Source: Podocnemis expansa
Lineage: Eukaryota > Chordata > Testudines > Podocnemididae
DNA: 64,000 nt
Assembly: GCA_007922195.1 (NCBI GenBank)
Contig: ML681964.1
Location: forward strand, 5,226,445 to 5,290,444
Direction of reading: 5' to 3'
The notes under the pieces were generated by a model. The model was not told the DNA's origin, did not search any database, and worked only from the letters and a program-made list of their open reading frames with translations. Within the stretch, counting starts at the first letter, position 1, and every line of letters begins with the position of its first letter. Positions 1 to 12,477 of the stretch are shown piece after piece. A program made the translations under genes and the position numbers.

Positions 1-520
1 GCAGTTTGACAAAGGATGCCTAAAAAACTGATGGTCTTAGTGGGCATTTGCACAGGGCCTCACGCTGGGAGGGTGTTCCTGCCTGCAGGGGCAGGGTGGA
101 TGCTGGGAGCCGGGGCCAGGCTGGGGCAGCCTGTAAATCTTGTGGCTGCCTGCCCAGTGCACACTCATGTGGGCCAGGGTGGGAACAGCTGGGCGAGGGA
201 GCAGCTCCAGGCTGTCAAGCAGCTGAGGTGAGGGCCTGGGATGGAGTAAGTGGGTTGGGGAGGCGTGCAGGGTGGGGCAGCCGGCAGTGAGGGTGGGAGG
301 AGGCAGGGGGATTGGCAGCAATGCCAGGGCGGTGTGGGCCCAAGGGATTGGCAGGAGGGAGGGGGGCAGTGGTGAAACCTGGGGCTGGCATGGCCTACAA
401 GGTAGTGGTGGGAGCCATAGCAAGGCAAGCAGAAGTCAAGGATGCCCCCCTCATGTGCGGGGATGGGCCATCCTTGGCTTTTGCTCAGGGCCCCAGATGC
501 ACTAAGATCTCCCTTACCTA
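1..520. repeat. GC-rich unclassified block, cut by the window edge
   Basis: A G-rich, low-complexity-like stretch (GGGGCAGG, GGCTGGGGCAG motifs) changes abruptly to AT-rich DNA near 520. Composition resembles the GC-rich cores of transposon-like elements at 34.25-34.75, 49.7-50.5 and 53.0-53.7 kb. Open frames here overlap on both strands and match nothing I know. It may be the right half of such an element. Confidence 0.3.
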
Positions 521-1925
521 AAAATATGGGTGCTATATTGCTGGAGCTTCAGGACTCGCAATTGTAATAAAAACAAATGTATAGTCCAGTGAACATCCAA
601 GTTTGTCCTATATAAGAATAGCTGTTAGATTATGAATTTTTAAAATGATGGATTAAGTAGGTAGAGCTTTTTTCCCCCCATGTGTAGAACCTTTAATTAA
701 AATATAATTTCACCTTGCTGTTTTAATTCAGCAAGCATTGTGCTTAAGAAAGCTTCAGCCTATATACTTCAATTTATTTATGGAATTTCATAATATGTCA
801 GATGATACAAGGGACATGTAAAAAACCTGGACAAGAAGCAGCATCAAATGTATCAAATATATATTCATCCATGTATTCATTTCCCAATAAAGTTCATCAA
901 AGCAACAAGAGAAAAGAGGTTTTCACAAACAAGAGAGAACTGGTTGAAGATTAAGCATGCCAACATCTTAAAAAGTTAAATTAAAAGGTTATGCAACTTA
1001 AATCACTCAGTTTCACCGGGTTTTTAGTGTTCCTGCAGCTGGAATTAGTGTGGGGGGGGGGGAACGACCCATGCAAATCCTAAACAACTTCAGGTACAGC
1101 TGACAAACAAGTTGCTACTTCCATCCTGAAAATCTTTCAAATTGACGTGCCAGTGTTTTTCACTTATAGCAGTGGAGAGCCAGATTCTGGTTCCCTGTGG
1201 TTTCTCTGTACCACTCTGGCAATGCAAAATCATCTTCAAATTTGCTTTTCTACACTCCTACAATTCACAGTCATGAAGAAAGCCACAGGTACCACACCCT
1301 TTCCTTTGTACTCCTGGATGTAGAGAACACAGCTAAGGATCTGCAATCTTTATTCTGAAGTGCCAGATGTTCCACAGAGCCTATGGATAGCTTAGTACAA
1401 GCTATAACAGGCCTGAGATTATTCTACCTAGCACTGATCAGACCAGCACTTCTGAGGTAGTACAAAGGTGTCTCTTCTGTCTCACCAGTGTTGCAGCAGA
1501 CAGCATGATCAGTTCCCACAAACTAGCTGTGCAAGTCAAACGTTAGCATGATCGTAATTCAAAAAACAGTATCATCAGGAAAACAGAGCTTGTGCATTGG
1601 CTTCATAGTTAAATTTCATCCATCAATTCGACTCACTTTAGCTAAATCCAAAATTAATTAATTCTCTCCTACTGATACAAGTAAAACTGCACATTTATAA
1701 GAGCCCTTGGTAAACATGAATGCAACTTTAAGTTGAGAAATGAAGCACCAGTAAGTCAAGAAACATGGTATAAAAGGATAAAAGTTCACTCTCAAAAAGA
1801 TAAAAAGCAAAAATGGCCATTTTTTGCTTGCTTATGATGTCTGAAATGTTTTGAGTTTTTTCACTTTTAAAATCTTCCCCCAAACCTCCCACCCCACCCT
1901 GTTGGAAGTTTACATCACATTGGAG
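521..1925. other. AT-rich flank without recognisable genes
   Basis: No coding or repeat signal is recognised apart from an 11-base G run at 1052-1062. Confidence 0.6.
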
Positions 1926-2114
1926 CATTGGTTTTCAGACTTTTTTCCCTAGCACCCAGTTAAAAAGAAAATTATTTATGCCCATGACTTGACACATATC
2001 TTTGAACAATGCATTCCAGTCATTTGGTGGTGGTGGCAGCAGGGGGGCTGCAACCCAATACCTGAGGGTCTGTGACCCAGTACTGGGTCCCGACCCTAAG
2101 TCTGAAAACCACTG
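1926..2114 (+). mobile_element. hAT-like short element, family with palindrome GACCCAGTACTGGGTC
   Basis: Ends are inverted repeats CATTGGTTTTCAGAC and GTCTGAAAACCACTG. The body has the family landmarks: GACCCAGTT-like start, a CCCATGAC segment, a GGCAGCAGGGGG run and the perfect 16-bp palindrome at 2074-2089. Related copies lie at 34765, 49271, 53858 and 58329. The flanking 8-mers match poorly here, so this copy is old. Confidence 0.75.
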
Positions 2115-5100
2115 ACCTAGAGCATTCTGTGGCCACTAGGGAAAAAGGTGCACTTTTAACATGTTTAAATGCTTGTGTAGACAAAGCAGTTACAATTTTA
2201 ACAAATTAACTGGCCGAGATGAAACCTATGTGAGAGCCTAAGGTTTACCTTGACTAGCTAATATGTTAAACCTACAACTGTCTTGTATGCAGTAGGAGTT
2301 TAGCATGTTTCTGTTAACATATCTAAAAAAAAAAAAAACAACAACAAAAAAACAAAAAAAACCCACATCGGTTCTCCTAGTGAAGACAATATTATGATTA
2401 TGTGAGAACGCCCCAGATTTTAACATCACAAGAGATGAAGACTAATAGCTGAGCAACTGAGAAGGGTAGAGACAGTTAGATAGATTCCTTAAAATTCAGA
2501 TATTTTCCAACACCAACTTAATTCCATCACTAAAAAATGCTGTAGATTAAAGAAAGCTTCAGTAAAGTTTCAAGTCTACATCTTCCACAATAAGATTCAA
2601 AAATCCCCAAACATTTGGTCATTTCTTAAATTTATCTGCAGTATTCTGAAGCTTGCTGGATTTTGTATTTCTAAACCATTCCTGAGTGATTCAGAGCCAT
2701 CTTAAGGAAACAACAATTTCCAAACTATTTTCTTTTCCCCAGTAGACTATCATTGAATAAAACATCCATGTAAAAAAAAAAAAAATCAACCGATTAATAA
2801 ATGAAAAGCAAATTGGTCCACAGATGCTGTTCATAAATACATTTTTGCATCCTGGAGTTATCATCAGGAGCATATTCCATTTTTTTTTATTAATTAACAG
2901 TTAAGTTAAAAAAGGCTCCAAACATTTCACCTTGCACATCTTGCTTCTGCTAAACTGTTGTCCTCTTTTCAGAACAGCAGCTGTCTTTGGGAAGCTCTCT
3001 AATAATTCAGCAACATGGCTAGAGGACTGAACTCAGAGATAACATAAGCCATGCTAGTGAACTTGTTCTCTTTCATGGCTCCCCCACTACCTCCAGACTA
3101 CAGGGGGGCATTCTGAAAGACTGTGGATGGAAATGTACTCGGTACAGCAGCCAAGGGCATAATGTTTACAAAGCAAAGTGGTTCTAATGCTGAATGGGGA
3201 ACATAGAAGTTCCAGGGTGGTTTGCATCCTGTAGATATATGCTACAACCAGAGGTAAATATCAAGTGTAGATGAATGAATGAAATATGTATATAGTGTTG
3301 TATATACATCAAATATCCTATACTCATTGAGTTGATTTATTGTCAAGCTCTTTGATTTGATTGATTGATGGCAGTACAAACAAAACTAAAGCACCTATAT
3401 ATTTTTCCATGACAAGTGACAGAAATCTCTCTCTAAATCCTCATTGCTTTAAAGCTTAACAATTCCCACTTTTACTAAAAACATGCATTTAAGCAAAAGA
3501 CACTTCCTGGGGATGGGGTGGGCATAAAGCTTTAAAATTTCAGAAAGTCTAATGCCTTTTTTTCCTCACAGTCTTTGAATGGAACAGAAATATGGCCAAT
3601 ATGACATAATAAAACTATAGCATCCTGGGTGTCCATGGTGAGGTGCATAAGCAATTTTATCATTTTGAAGTGATTAAAAGGATGCAGCCAGCATATCAGG
3701 ATGATTCACAGTGTTTCCCAGGGCTGGATCGTTTCCCTGTAGCTAGTCATGTGAATCACTGGGAAGCCACTAACTACAAGATGCCTTGTGCACATTCAAC
3801 CCTTTTGGACTTTCCTTATTCACCTAAAGATCTGCAGCTGGTTCTTCAGGAGGAGGGAATGAGGGAGAGCTGTTTCCCTTTTTCTTCTACCAGAGATGCC
3901 TCTCCACTAACAGACTGGCCTGGAAAGTGAATTCCTTTTCCAAATGTCAGAAACAGTGGGGAGAAGAGATTGGGCAGGGATGTGGAATTTAATATAATAC
4001 AACCACAAAACCCACTCACCCTATCAACAACCAAAGCTGTACCATCACACCTCATTTTAGCATCACCGGTGCCTTAGTAGCACCACAGTACTACATATTT
4101 AGCCTGCCCTTCACAGACCCCATAGGAGAGTTGTGAAAACAATCACTAGTCATCCTGGCATTCAGAATCAATATTACTGTGAAGTTAATATCGTTTCACA
4201 TCAAACTGAAAGTTGCACAATAAAGACAAGCTGCAAATCAAAATTCCATCCACTCCACTAATATATGCTAAGTATGGTCTTCTCAGCTAGGCAGGAACTC
4301 ATTTAGCATATGACAGCTAGTAACAATCCACCCATCATTTGCAGGTTCTTTTATCCAACCATGGCGTGAAAGCCCCTCCTCTTCCTGTGACCTCACAGCC
4401 CCCATGGAACTCAGCAGGACCCAGCCAATAGGGAAGCATGTCCATTAAAAATGTTTGCAGTAGTCATCCAGAATTTTTCTTTTCCTTTTATTTTAAACCA
4501 TCTAATGTAAGGTCTGGAATTTTCTTTTAAGGGATGAGCCAAATTTATTCCACTTTTGTCCAGAAAAAGGCATCAAACTTTAGCACAATGTCTCCCTGCA
4601 ATCTTCCAGAGACAATGACCCCCCACCCCAATCTGTGGGCCATGTCTGAAGGACCTACCTCTCCATTTTCCGTATGTGATAACATATAGATTTGACCACA
4701 AGGCAAAAATATTAAATTTAAAAAATTTTTGGAGGTTCCAAAGATCCCTCGGCCAGATTTTTTTTTTAATTCCCTGTACTGTTTCCTATAGCAATAGAAG
4801 ATTTTAAAACATTGAACCCCACTTGCCACTGTTTTTATATAGTAAAAATTTGAGTGCAGTTGTTACTTATTCATTTCTGTGCAAAAAGAATCTGCTGGCA
4901 ATAATTTGTCTTTTTATAATTAAAGTGCACAGTATGAGCCTACATTACAGTGTATCAAAGGGACTGATGTAGCTGCCATTATTGCAGAGCATCAACATTA
5001 GAAAAATAATTACGCAGAAAATAATCACCAGTATTTAAAAAATCCTTAAATTATTACATCCTTCATAGGTGAAGGTGGTTACAAAGTTTAAAGGAAAGAA

Positions 5101-6670
5101 AATCAAGCCTCTGATTAATCCCTTCCTCCTCTAATAACAAAACCCTTGAAGCTACAAGTAAACCACATCTCTAACAACTGAGCAAAACTGTCCCATCTCT
5201 TGATGAGCCTCTTCATGTAAAAATTGCAACTTACAGTTCCTTTAATCAGGAATTTTGTGTCTAATTTTGTGAACAAGATGGACCAAAAAGCCAAAAACAC
5301 CTGGGGGAAATCCTACCTTATGGAAGCCAAAGGGAGTTTTGCTACTGATTTCCATGGGATCAGGATTATGCCCCATGAGTTTTCCTTTAAAAGACACTTT
5401 CAGAGTCAAAAAAGTGATTTTGTAAAGGGAGCATCATCCCAGCTCAACAGCTTTACTCCTTCCATTTGTGTTTCTTTTCAGTACAATAACAATTGTGACT
5501 CAAATTTTTAGCTAGACTGTCATCCGCTGGCCAATATGGCTACTTGAAAAGTGACCTGGATTCTTTTCCTTGCCAGCTTAATTGTTATTGCAATATTTTT
5601 GTGTGTTAGGGTATTGGTCTCAGAGAAGAGAAAGTCCTGCTTCATTTTTAGATCTTAAGCAGATTGCTGGGCTGACAGTTAAAAGAAATCACCCATTTAC
5701 TTGTAAGCAGACTAAATTAGATACAGAATCAATCAAGGGGGAAATCAATATGAGACTCTCTCTAAAAAAAGAATCTCTTTTCTGAACACCGTGTAACTTC
5801 ATTTTCATGGGTTTGAGTGGGATGTTACAATGAGCTCAATCCTCAGTTGGTAAAAATCATTATAGCTCCAGCATCTACCTCACAGAGCTTGAGCTGTACA
5901 ACATGGGGACAGAGGGACCAAAAGGAAAAAAATGTTTATTCATTTATTTTAGGGAGTGAGGACCAAAACAGATAAAAAATGTGTAATATGGAAGATTTTG
6001 AGGGACTCTGGCAATTGCCAAGGAAGGTTTCTGCTGTTAAAATCATCTCTAGTCATAGTCTGTCAAAACTGTACAGTGTGTATTTATAAATAAAAGTTGA
6101 GCTGAATAATACATCAATTCTGTGTCTGTCCTCCATTCCTTTTTTTCTCCCCCAAAAGAAATAATACATTATTGAGGATTCAATATCCTGCTTGGCAACA
6201 CAGTAACTGAAATATGGGAAAAATTGGTTCCTAGAGTAACTCCACTGAAGTCAACAAAATTACACCAGGGTTGAATTTGATCCAGCATATATAAAAAGGA
6301 ATACAGATGGTGAGTCTTAACAAAGACATGTCCCGTTTCAACATGTTTTTGTATATTGCTGGTACAGTATATAATTTTATCTGTTTTCTTCAGATTCTTT
6401 GTTTGAATCCCTCCCCCTAGTCTACTCAGAATGTTGGTGGCAGTGGTGACTTGTGAGTGTGGAAACTGGGAGCAGTCTAGAGTCTTTGCAAAGCTTTTAC
6501 TCAAGGAAGCAAGCAGTAACATCTAAACCAAACAGGATTTGTGCAGTTAACACTATCCAACTCCCTAAAAGCCTTTTTGCATTGAAGAATCAATTCCATT
6601 AGCTCAACAGACAGCAGATCGATCTTGTCGCCAAACAGCAAAATTGAGAACACCTAACAATTCTTTAGCA
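2115..6670. other. Intergenic AT-rich DNA
   Basis: Only simple features are seen: an A/AAC-rich tract at 2325-2363 and scattered short A or T runs. A short piece near 6235-6290 (CTCCACTGAAGTCAACAAAA) resembles the old interspersed motif that clusters at 60-61 kb. Frames such as 5224-5511 and 3643-3930 have no recognisable domain. Confidence 0.5.
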
Positions 6671-7080
6671 AGACAAAGTATATGAGGTACCATCTTTTAC
6701 TGGACCAACTTCTGTTGGTGAAAGAGACAAGCATTTGAGCTATGGAGCTCTTCTTTGGATCTGGGAAAGAAACAGCATCACAACAAAAGGCAAAGATTGT
6801 TTAGCATAAATAGCTAGCACATATTGTAAGGGACCATTCAAGATAGACTGGCCCATTAATATTTCTTCAGTCACAGGACAAAATGAGGGAGTTAGTGGGT
6901 TACAGGTTGTTGTAATAAACCATGAATCTCTGTTCAGTCCATTTAGCTGTGACACTTGGAGTATCATTCCCAGACCTGAAGAAAAGCTATTTGTGGCTCA
7001 AAAGCTCATCTGTCTCACCTCAGACGTTTGTCCAACAAAAGCCATTACCTCATCCACCTTGTCTCTAATATCTTGAGACA
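6671..7080. mobile_element. Element with long inverted ends (family CAACTTCTGTTGGTG), copy 1
   Basis: The left end (about 6671-6730) and right end (about 7025-7080) are inverted versions of one another: the left contains GGACCAACTTCTGTTGG and the right contains TCATCCACCTTGTCTC. Inner parts such as GGGACCATTCAAG and GTGGGTTACAGGTTG recur in the copy at 40836-41376. No coding capacity. I associate the family with turtle and crocodilian genomes but do not know its formal class. Confidence 0.6.
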
Positions 7081-7760
7081 CGCAAGGCTGCAATTATATG
7101 GTATGTAAAAATCCTTTAACTTTCCAAAACTGTTCCATTAAAAAGTACCTAACATTTAATAGACCAAATATTGGGACTTGCTGAGTCCATGGGCGAAGTG
7201 TCTGGCCCATGAAAATTCAACAAAAAACCATTCTTACTCACTTTCTGAATATACCATTCTTAAACCAAAGTTCTTGTGTTCACTTTGTATGCAATCAGCT
7301 ATTTCTAACTTCAGTTTATTCTAGGGACTACTTCCTTTTGTATAGCAATCCATATAAAAAGTTATTAAATCCACACAAAAAGCATGAAACAATTTTAAAC
7401 ACTGCACAGATTTTAAAAGACTATACATGTTCTTTAATAGACTTAACTGAGGTCCTCGTAATTCTAGAAGAAGGATAACTATTTTGGGGATTTTTGTTCT
7501 TTTTTTGTCCTTTAACCCGTGCTTTTGCAAAGCACCTGTTTGTAATCACTGAATCCGTAAGGCCACAAAACAGCCCCTGCTCAGTAAACCTGGACCTATA
7601 CAGATTCTTAGTCAAAGATTCTTTTATTATGATGACAGCAAGAATGTATTTTGGCACTCTCATTTAAACTAAAAAGAGAAAATACTTTGTTTTAAGAGAT
7701 TATGGTCCCTTAATCTTTATATTCAAGGCTGAAACTATCTGTAAGACTCATCATGAAAAA
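7081..7760. other. Intergenic DNA without recognisable features
   Basis: AT-rich, with no domain in the short open frames and no clear repeat signature. Confidence 0.5.
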
Positions 7761-7951
7761 AAACAAACAAGGAGTCAGGTGGCACTTTGATTTATTGCAT
7801 GAGCTTTCATGGGAGAGATCCATTTTCAAGCATCTGATAAAGTGGGGTATCTCCCACGAAAACCTGTATGATAAATAAATTTATTGGTCTTTAAAAGTGC
7901 CTCAAGACTCCTTGTTTGAACTAGACTGACACAGCTATCCGTTTGGAACTT
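7761..7951 (+). mobile_element. Palindromic repeat (Chompy-like), near full length
   Basis: The left arm begins AAACAAGGAGTC and the right arm ends AGACTCCTTGTTTG, with mirrored GCATGAGCTTTCATGGGAG and TCTCCCACGAAAAC segments. A tail GACTGACACAGCTATCC follows the right arm. The structure is almost wholly palindromic and non-coding. Similar copies occur at 16623, 19813, 24995, 30541, 48491, 52737 and 63885. The name Chompy is by resemblance to palindromic MITE-like repeats described from crocodilians. Confidence 0.65.
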
Positions 7952-9184
7952 ATTTTTCATGAACATTTATCAGTAAACCATCCAAAAATTATCAGTCCCA
8001 TACATGGAAAAACATGCTCTATCTACATATTCACTAGTGCAACACATCTTTTAAACATAACAGATGACATTCTCAAACTCTGAGGGCATTTGGTGGGCTT
8101 TGTATTGCAAAAACAGCAGGTCAATTTTATTTATGTTCCTAGACATATACAGTTAGAAGCCAAACTTCACATAAAAAACTAACATGGCTATCCCTTTTGA
8201 AACTTCACATAGTCATGTCTGAAATTTTTTTCAATTGCTATCTGGGTGGATTGATTTAGACTGAAGTAATTTAAATGAGTAAGCAGGGAACCTTGATGTA
8301 AATAACTAATTTTAATCTTATTTTGCATTTGTACGTTTTTGGTTATTTTTCCTAAATGCTATTTTTGTGCATTATAAAAAGTTAATCTTCAAGTAGAAGT
8401 AGTCTTTATATTAACTATGGTACTTTTTGCAACCGAGAGAATAAACTATCTTTATTTAAACAATTGTATATCGACATATAGTTATTCAAATTTTAACTCT
8501 TTACATTTCTGTTATATTAAGAGAACGAAAAATGAAGCATTTCTCATTTATTGTCACAATTTTTTTATTCATGATTTATCAAGCAGCATCTGGATAGAAA
8601 TTGCGATGTAATTAAAAGCGCACAAAAATAGCACTTAAAATTTTTTTTTTAAACAAGGTAAATACAGACTGAAGGACATGGTTTTTGTGACAATATTCCT
8701 GCTTACATTTAAATTCATTTAATCAATGCTTTAAGTTTGGTTTGACACTATTAGTCCCAAGTCTCATTGGTACTTACCTATCTGTCCAACTGGCTGTGGC
8801 ATCCTGAAGTGCAGGCTTCCTCATGGCTGCCATGCTTTAGCACAGTTGAAGTGTTATTCAAGCTCCATCATATCTTCAGTTTCGCCCATGAGAACTTTGT
8901 GGACTGACTGCCTACCACCTGCTCTCCCCACCTCCACTTCCTTTCTTTTTGAGAGGCGAACAATGAAAGGGCTGCTTCATCAGCTCTTCATCTGATTTCC
9001 TTTGAGTAAATCAAAAGCAGCCCCTGAGAATGAGCTATGAGTTCCTGGGGTTTTATTAGTGTTATGACCCATAGCATTACTACTATTTTTAACCTCATTT
9101 ACATCAACAATCTGAGCAGGTTTAGTCACTAAACAGGTTTCTGATCAATAAATTACTCTGTTTAACACGATTCAAAGTTAAGCT
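7952..9184. other. Downstream flank of LRRC3B, no gene
   Basis: AT-rich. A section at about 8400-8640 has higher complexity and lacks repeat signatures, so it could be conserved non-coding sequence. A GC-balanced patch at 8760-9050 has no recognisable content. Confidence 0.45.
8174..8206 (+). repeat. Isolated tail of the palindromic repeat
   Basis: ACTAACATGGCTATCCCTTT matches the tail found after other copies of the palindromic family, without the arms. Confidence 0.4.
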
Positions 9185-9457
9185 TTTATTTGGTTTTAAA
9201 TTAAAAAAATAAATTTCATTATTAAATGGGTCTAACTAATGTTTACATATTAGTTTACTTGCTTTAGAATACCACCAGAGAAACAGTTAAGGTATACCAC
9301 CCAAACAAAATCCTTTGTTAGAAAGACCAACAGTGGCATAATTCAGCTGAACTGAAAAAAAAGTCTTAAATGTTTACAATGAATGTTAGAAGTAAATCTC
9401 TGGTTTTAGTGCCATCCAAATCTAATTGTCACCTCAAAGTCAGTTGTATTCAAGATA
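9185..9457 (-). other. LRRC3B: LRRC3B 3' UTR with candidate poly(A) signal
   Basis: On the minus strand the first AATAAA hexamer after the LRRC3B stop codon falls at 9190-9185, giving a short 3' UTR of about 270 nt before the signal. Other A/T-rich hexamers lie further downstream (for example near 8450), so a longer UTR is possible. No transcript evidence is available. Confidence 0.4.
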
Positions 9458-10237
9458 CTATACCACAGTGCTAATGTCATCAGCTTCTTCTGGTTTCTTT
9501 TGCCTGCTTGGCAGGGATTTCAAGTACTCAAGGTGCCTTCGTGCATCCTCTTGATTTTGCCGCACATAATATACCACATAGGATATCACCATGGTGAACC
9601 AGCCAAACATGGTAACTAGCATGGCATAATCAGTAGTCTTTTTAGGAAGGTTACAAAGGTCTGCATCATTGGCAGTATTGAGGAATGGCCGCCCAGCGTG
9701 TTCATCTAACACAGAAGTTGTACAGATGACGCCATTGGCTGTTTCGTGGTTAGAAGCCATGCTCCTCAGGACCTGCTGCAGAGTACAGTCACAGTGCCAA
9801 GGGTTGTTTGCAATTCTGGCTCTCGCCTTTAAGTTATTGAAAGCATTTTTGTGCACACTTTGAATCCGGTTGTCGGACAAGTCCAAAGTCTGCAAAGTTT
9901 CTGCCACTCCTTTAAAGGCATGTTCATCAATAAATTCAATGCCATTTTTGGATAAATTGAGGACTCTGAGTTGATGCAAGTCCTTAAAAATTTCATTTGG
10001 GATGGATGTTATCTGATTGGAGTCCAAATAAAGTAAGACCGTTTCAGGAGGAAGATCTCTTGGTATTTCCTTGAGATTTGCATTGCTACAACTTACATTT
10101 AAACCTCCAGAATGAGAACAAAGGCAGCCTTTTGGGCACATACTGGCAGAATGAAAGCACAGTATCATGAGGACAAAACTTTGTAAGAGCAGACACATGG
10201 AGAGGGAACGAGTTAACCACAGGTCTACCAAATGCAT
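9458..10237 (-). CDS. LRRC3B: Leucine-rich repeat-containing protein 3B, complete coding region in one exon
   Basis: The frame encodes 259 residues plus a TAG stop, the usual length for vertebrate LRRC3B. Residues 12-29 form a hydrophobic signal sequence. Cys34, Cys38, Cys40 and Cys50 make the LRR N-terminal cap. Three LRRs follow at about 66-88, 90-112 and 115-136. The C-terminal cap starts at NPWHCDC and uses Cys149, Cys151, Cys172 and Cys195. A single transmembrane helix lies at about 205-225, followed by a 34-residue basic/acidic cytoplasmic tail ending in DISTVV. This predicts a type I plasma-membrane protein with a small extracellular LRR domain. The family is known as a little-understood membrane LRR protein whose promoter is often methylated in human tumours; its ligand is not established. 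The chosen ATG has A at -3 and gives the signal peptide. No frameshift or missing cap cysteine is seen, so the gene looks intact. LRRC3 paralogues are the main alternative, but the full length and tail fit LRRC3B best. Confidence 0.96.
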   Translation of the reverse strand: MHLVDLWLTRSLSMCLLLQSFVLMILCFHSASMCPKGCLCSHSGGLNVSCSNANLKEIPRDLPPETVLLYLDSNQITSIPNEIFKDLHQLRVLNLSKNGIEFIDEHAFKGVAETLQTLDLSDNRIQSVHKNAFNNLKARARIANNPWHCDCTLQQVLRSMASNHETANGVICTTSVLDEHAGRPFLNTANDADLCNLPKKTTDYAMLVTMFGWFTMVISYVVYYVRQNQEDARRHLEYLKSLPSRQKKPEEADDISTVV

Positions 10238-10400
10238 GCTGGGATGTCAGCATAATCACACGACCATTTCTCATTTACCAAACAGTGGTGGTAAAGGATT
10301 CTGTACAGCCAAGGTGTAGCTTCATATTCTCCAGTAGATTTAGCAAAGATGAGCTAACAGACGGACTTCCTCATGGTCAGTACGCTTCTTAAAAATACAC
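10238..10400 (-). other. LRRC3B: LRRC3B 5' UTR portion of the coding exon
   Basis: These 163 nt lie between the inferred splice acceptor and the LRRC3B start codon. They carry several upstream ATGs, including a 6-codon upstream ORF (10374-10354, A at -3) and an ATG at 10274 that opens a 62-codon frame overlapping the LRRC3B start in another frame. Human LRRC3B also has its whole CDS in the last exon with leader sequence before it, which fits this structure. The boundary is inferred from sequence signals only. Confidence 0.7.
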
Positions 10401-10425
10401 CTAAGGAGAGAAAAGAGGTTCCTTA
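10401..10425 (-). promoter_or_regulatory. LRRC3B: Splice acceptor of the LRRC3B coding exon
   Basis: Read on the minus strand, a pyrimidine tract (CCTCTTTTCTCTCCTTAG) ends in AG at 10402-10401, directly followed by exon sequence from 10400. It is the best acceptor seen in the few hundred bases upstream of the LRRC3B ATG. The intron upstream would run to the CpG island about 52-53 kb away. Confidence 0.72.
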
Positions 10426-12211
10426 TGTCATTCAATACCATCCAGATTAGTTCATTTTAAAGGAAATAAATATAGTCTAACTGAAAAGCAGTTCAGAGGT
10501 CTAGTATCCCTTCAGTGCACAGACAGTTCAATCTGCTGACTCCTATTAGTATTAATTTGAGTTCAGTACTAAAATCATAGCACATCTTTAAGAAGGCAGA
10601 CCACAGTAGCTCTGAAGTACAAAGGTTTGGGTTTAATGTCAGACAATTATTACAAGAATCAGCAGTTTCTTTTTAATCACAGACTTACTAAAAGAGCTGC
10701 CATAAAATGAATTTACATTTTCTAACTTACAGTAACAAGCACATTAATAGGATTTACAGTTGAGCGCCAGCAACAGTGACAAATAAGGCTGGTATTTTTG
10801 TGGTTAATGACCTCATAATGAAATACTTCCTATTTCAAGTCCAAATTAGAGTAATTTTATTGCAAAAACATTTTTCTGAATGAATGCACTCATAAAAACA
10901 ACTGAGCCTAAGAATGCCAGGAGCCATAGAATAAATCCATCTTTTATGTGTTTATTTTCTCTGTCAATCCCTTTTTTGCTTCTGAGTATTTTGAGTCTTC
11001 TAGTTCAAGGAATTTTAGTAGGCATTTCTTGAGAGTGCTACAGAAATAAATTTTACCTTCCATTTTCTGTCAAAAACTATTGTTTTTAAGTAAAAAGAGA
11101 AACAAAAATAAAACAAATACAAACAACAGAGAGAGTGCCATGTCTGTTCTGAGATCAAAAACTCACTAGAAACATACTATATTCCAATGGAACATAATAT
11201 GATTGCATCTTTTTTCTCTTCAAAGATGACTTAAATGTGCAGCTTTTTTCCTTTAACAGAAACACAGAAGTGGACTATGAAATGTTGCCTATAAAGGATT
11301 TGTGAACAACCTATTTATACCCCCCCCCGTTATGATAAACTATGACGTTCTAACCATGATAGGTCAATGTTTTAATGCACCCACTTTATAGTCTTTTTAG
11401 CAGTTCAGACATTTGTAAGCCTTCTGAGTTACATTTCTATACACATTTTTCTCTTTTTCTTTCTTTCTTTTTTTTTTTTTAAACATTACAGTGGAGTCCA
11501 GCAAAAACTGAAATTCCTATAGGGAAGGATTTGTGAGATTCCATGGAGAAGAGGGGACATCAATACTGCAATTACTTCTACCTGCAGTAACAGATCCTGT
11601 GGAATTCACAGACTACCGGTAACCACACTTTCTGGCAACTCGCTACAGCATTGACTGACTGTTACTGAATATTTTTAACCCAACAGTATGAGTTTTAGTT
11701 AACCACCTTGCTGCTTCAGTTACATCAGGACTAAACACACCACCCGGTACTGTGTTGTGTATCACATACCTTACATGAATATTCCATTGCTGCTTCAGTA
11801 AAATACCCATCTTCTAAAGAACCCTGTAGCAGCCTCCTGCAGCATGTTTCTTCAAGAAAATTAAACACATTCACTTTTGCACTGGTAAGCTGGAAGGTGG
11901 GTTGCACAAGCCCCTTGTTAACAGAGCTAGCATTTAGATCCATAAATAGGAATCTCATTTTTCACATATAAGGATAAAAATCTCTCTAGCTCTTTTCCTT
12001 GCTACACTAGCCTTGAAACGGTAAAATGAAGGAGAACAAGTGTCAAAAAACAAAACAAAAAACCCAAACCACTAAGGTTAAAGCAAGTAGCAGCTGAGCC
12101 TCTCAGTCTGAAAATGGAGGCAGGCAGAATCTAAACTGACATGCACACACACACGTTTTATGTGAAATAAGACTATTGTGTTTGGGATATATCCTTATGA
12201 ACCACATTGCT
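10426..12211. other. Intron DNA, no recognised element
   Basis: AT-rich, with a C run at about 11320-11328 and a T-rich run near 11455-11480. No coding signal. Confidence 0.5.
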
Positions 12212-12477
12212 TAGGCTACATCTACTCTATCACTTACATTGCCATAACTTAAGTTGCCCACAACCCTAAGCAATGGATAAATTACACTGACATCAGCACC
12301 ACCTTGGACAGCACCATGTCAATGGGAGAGCTTCTCCCGCCAACATAGGTACTGCTGCTGTTCAGTGGTGGTACTTTAATTATGTTGATGGGAGAACTCT
12401 CTCCCATCAGCCCAGAACGCTACACGAGAGACCTTCTAGCTGTCCCGCTGTAAGCTCATTAGTGTAGACATGGTCTA
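12212..12477. mobile_element. MITE with TIR resembling TAGGCTACATCTACT
   Basis: Outer ends TAGGCTACATCTACTCT and AGTGTAGACATGGTCTA are imperfect inverted repeats. The inside contains GGGAGAGCTTCTCCCGCC and GATGGGAGAACTCTCTCCC, themselves inverted. It belongs to a non-coding family with GTCTACAC-type ends, also seen at 54079. Confidence 0.65.

Noticed and set aside
5224..5511. 95-codon plus-strand frame in the downstream flank
   Set aside because: No recognisable domain or upstream gene signals; AT-rich context and chance length.
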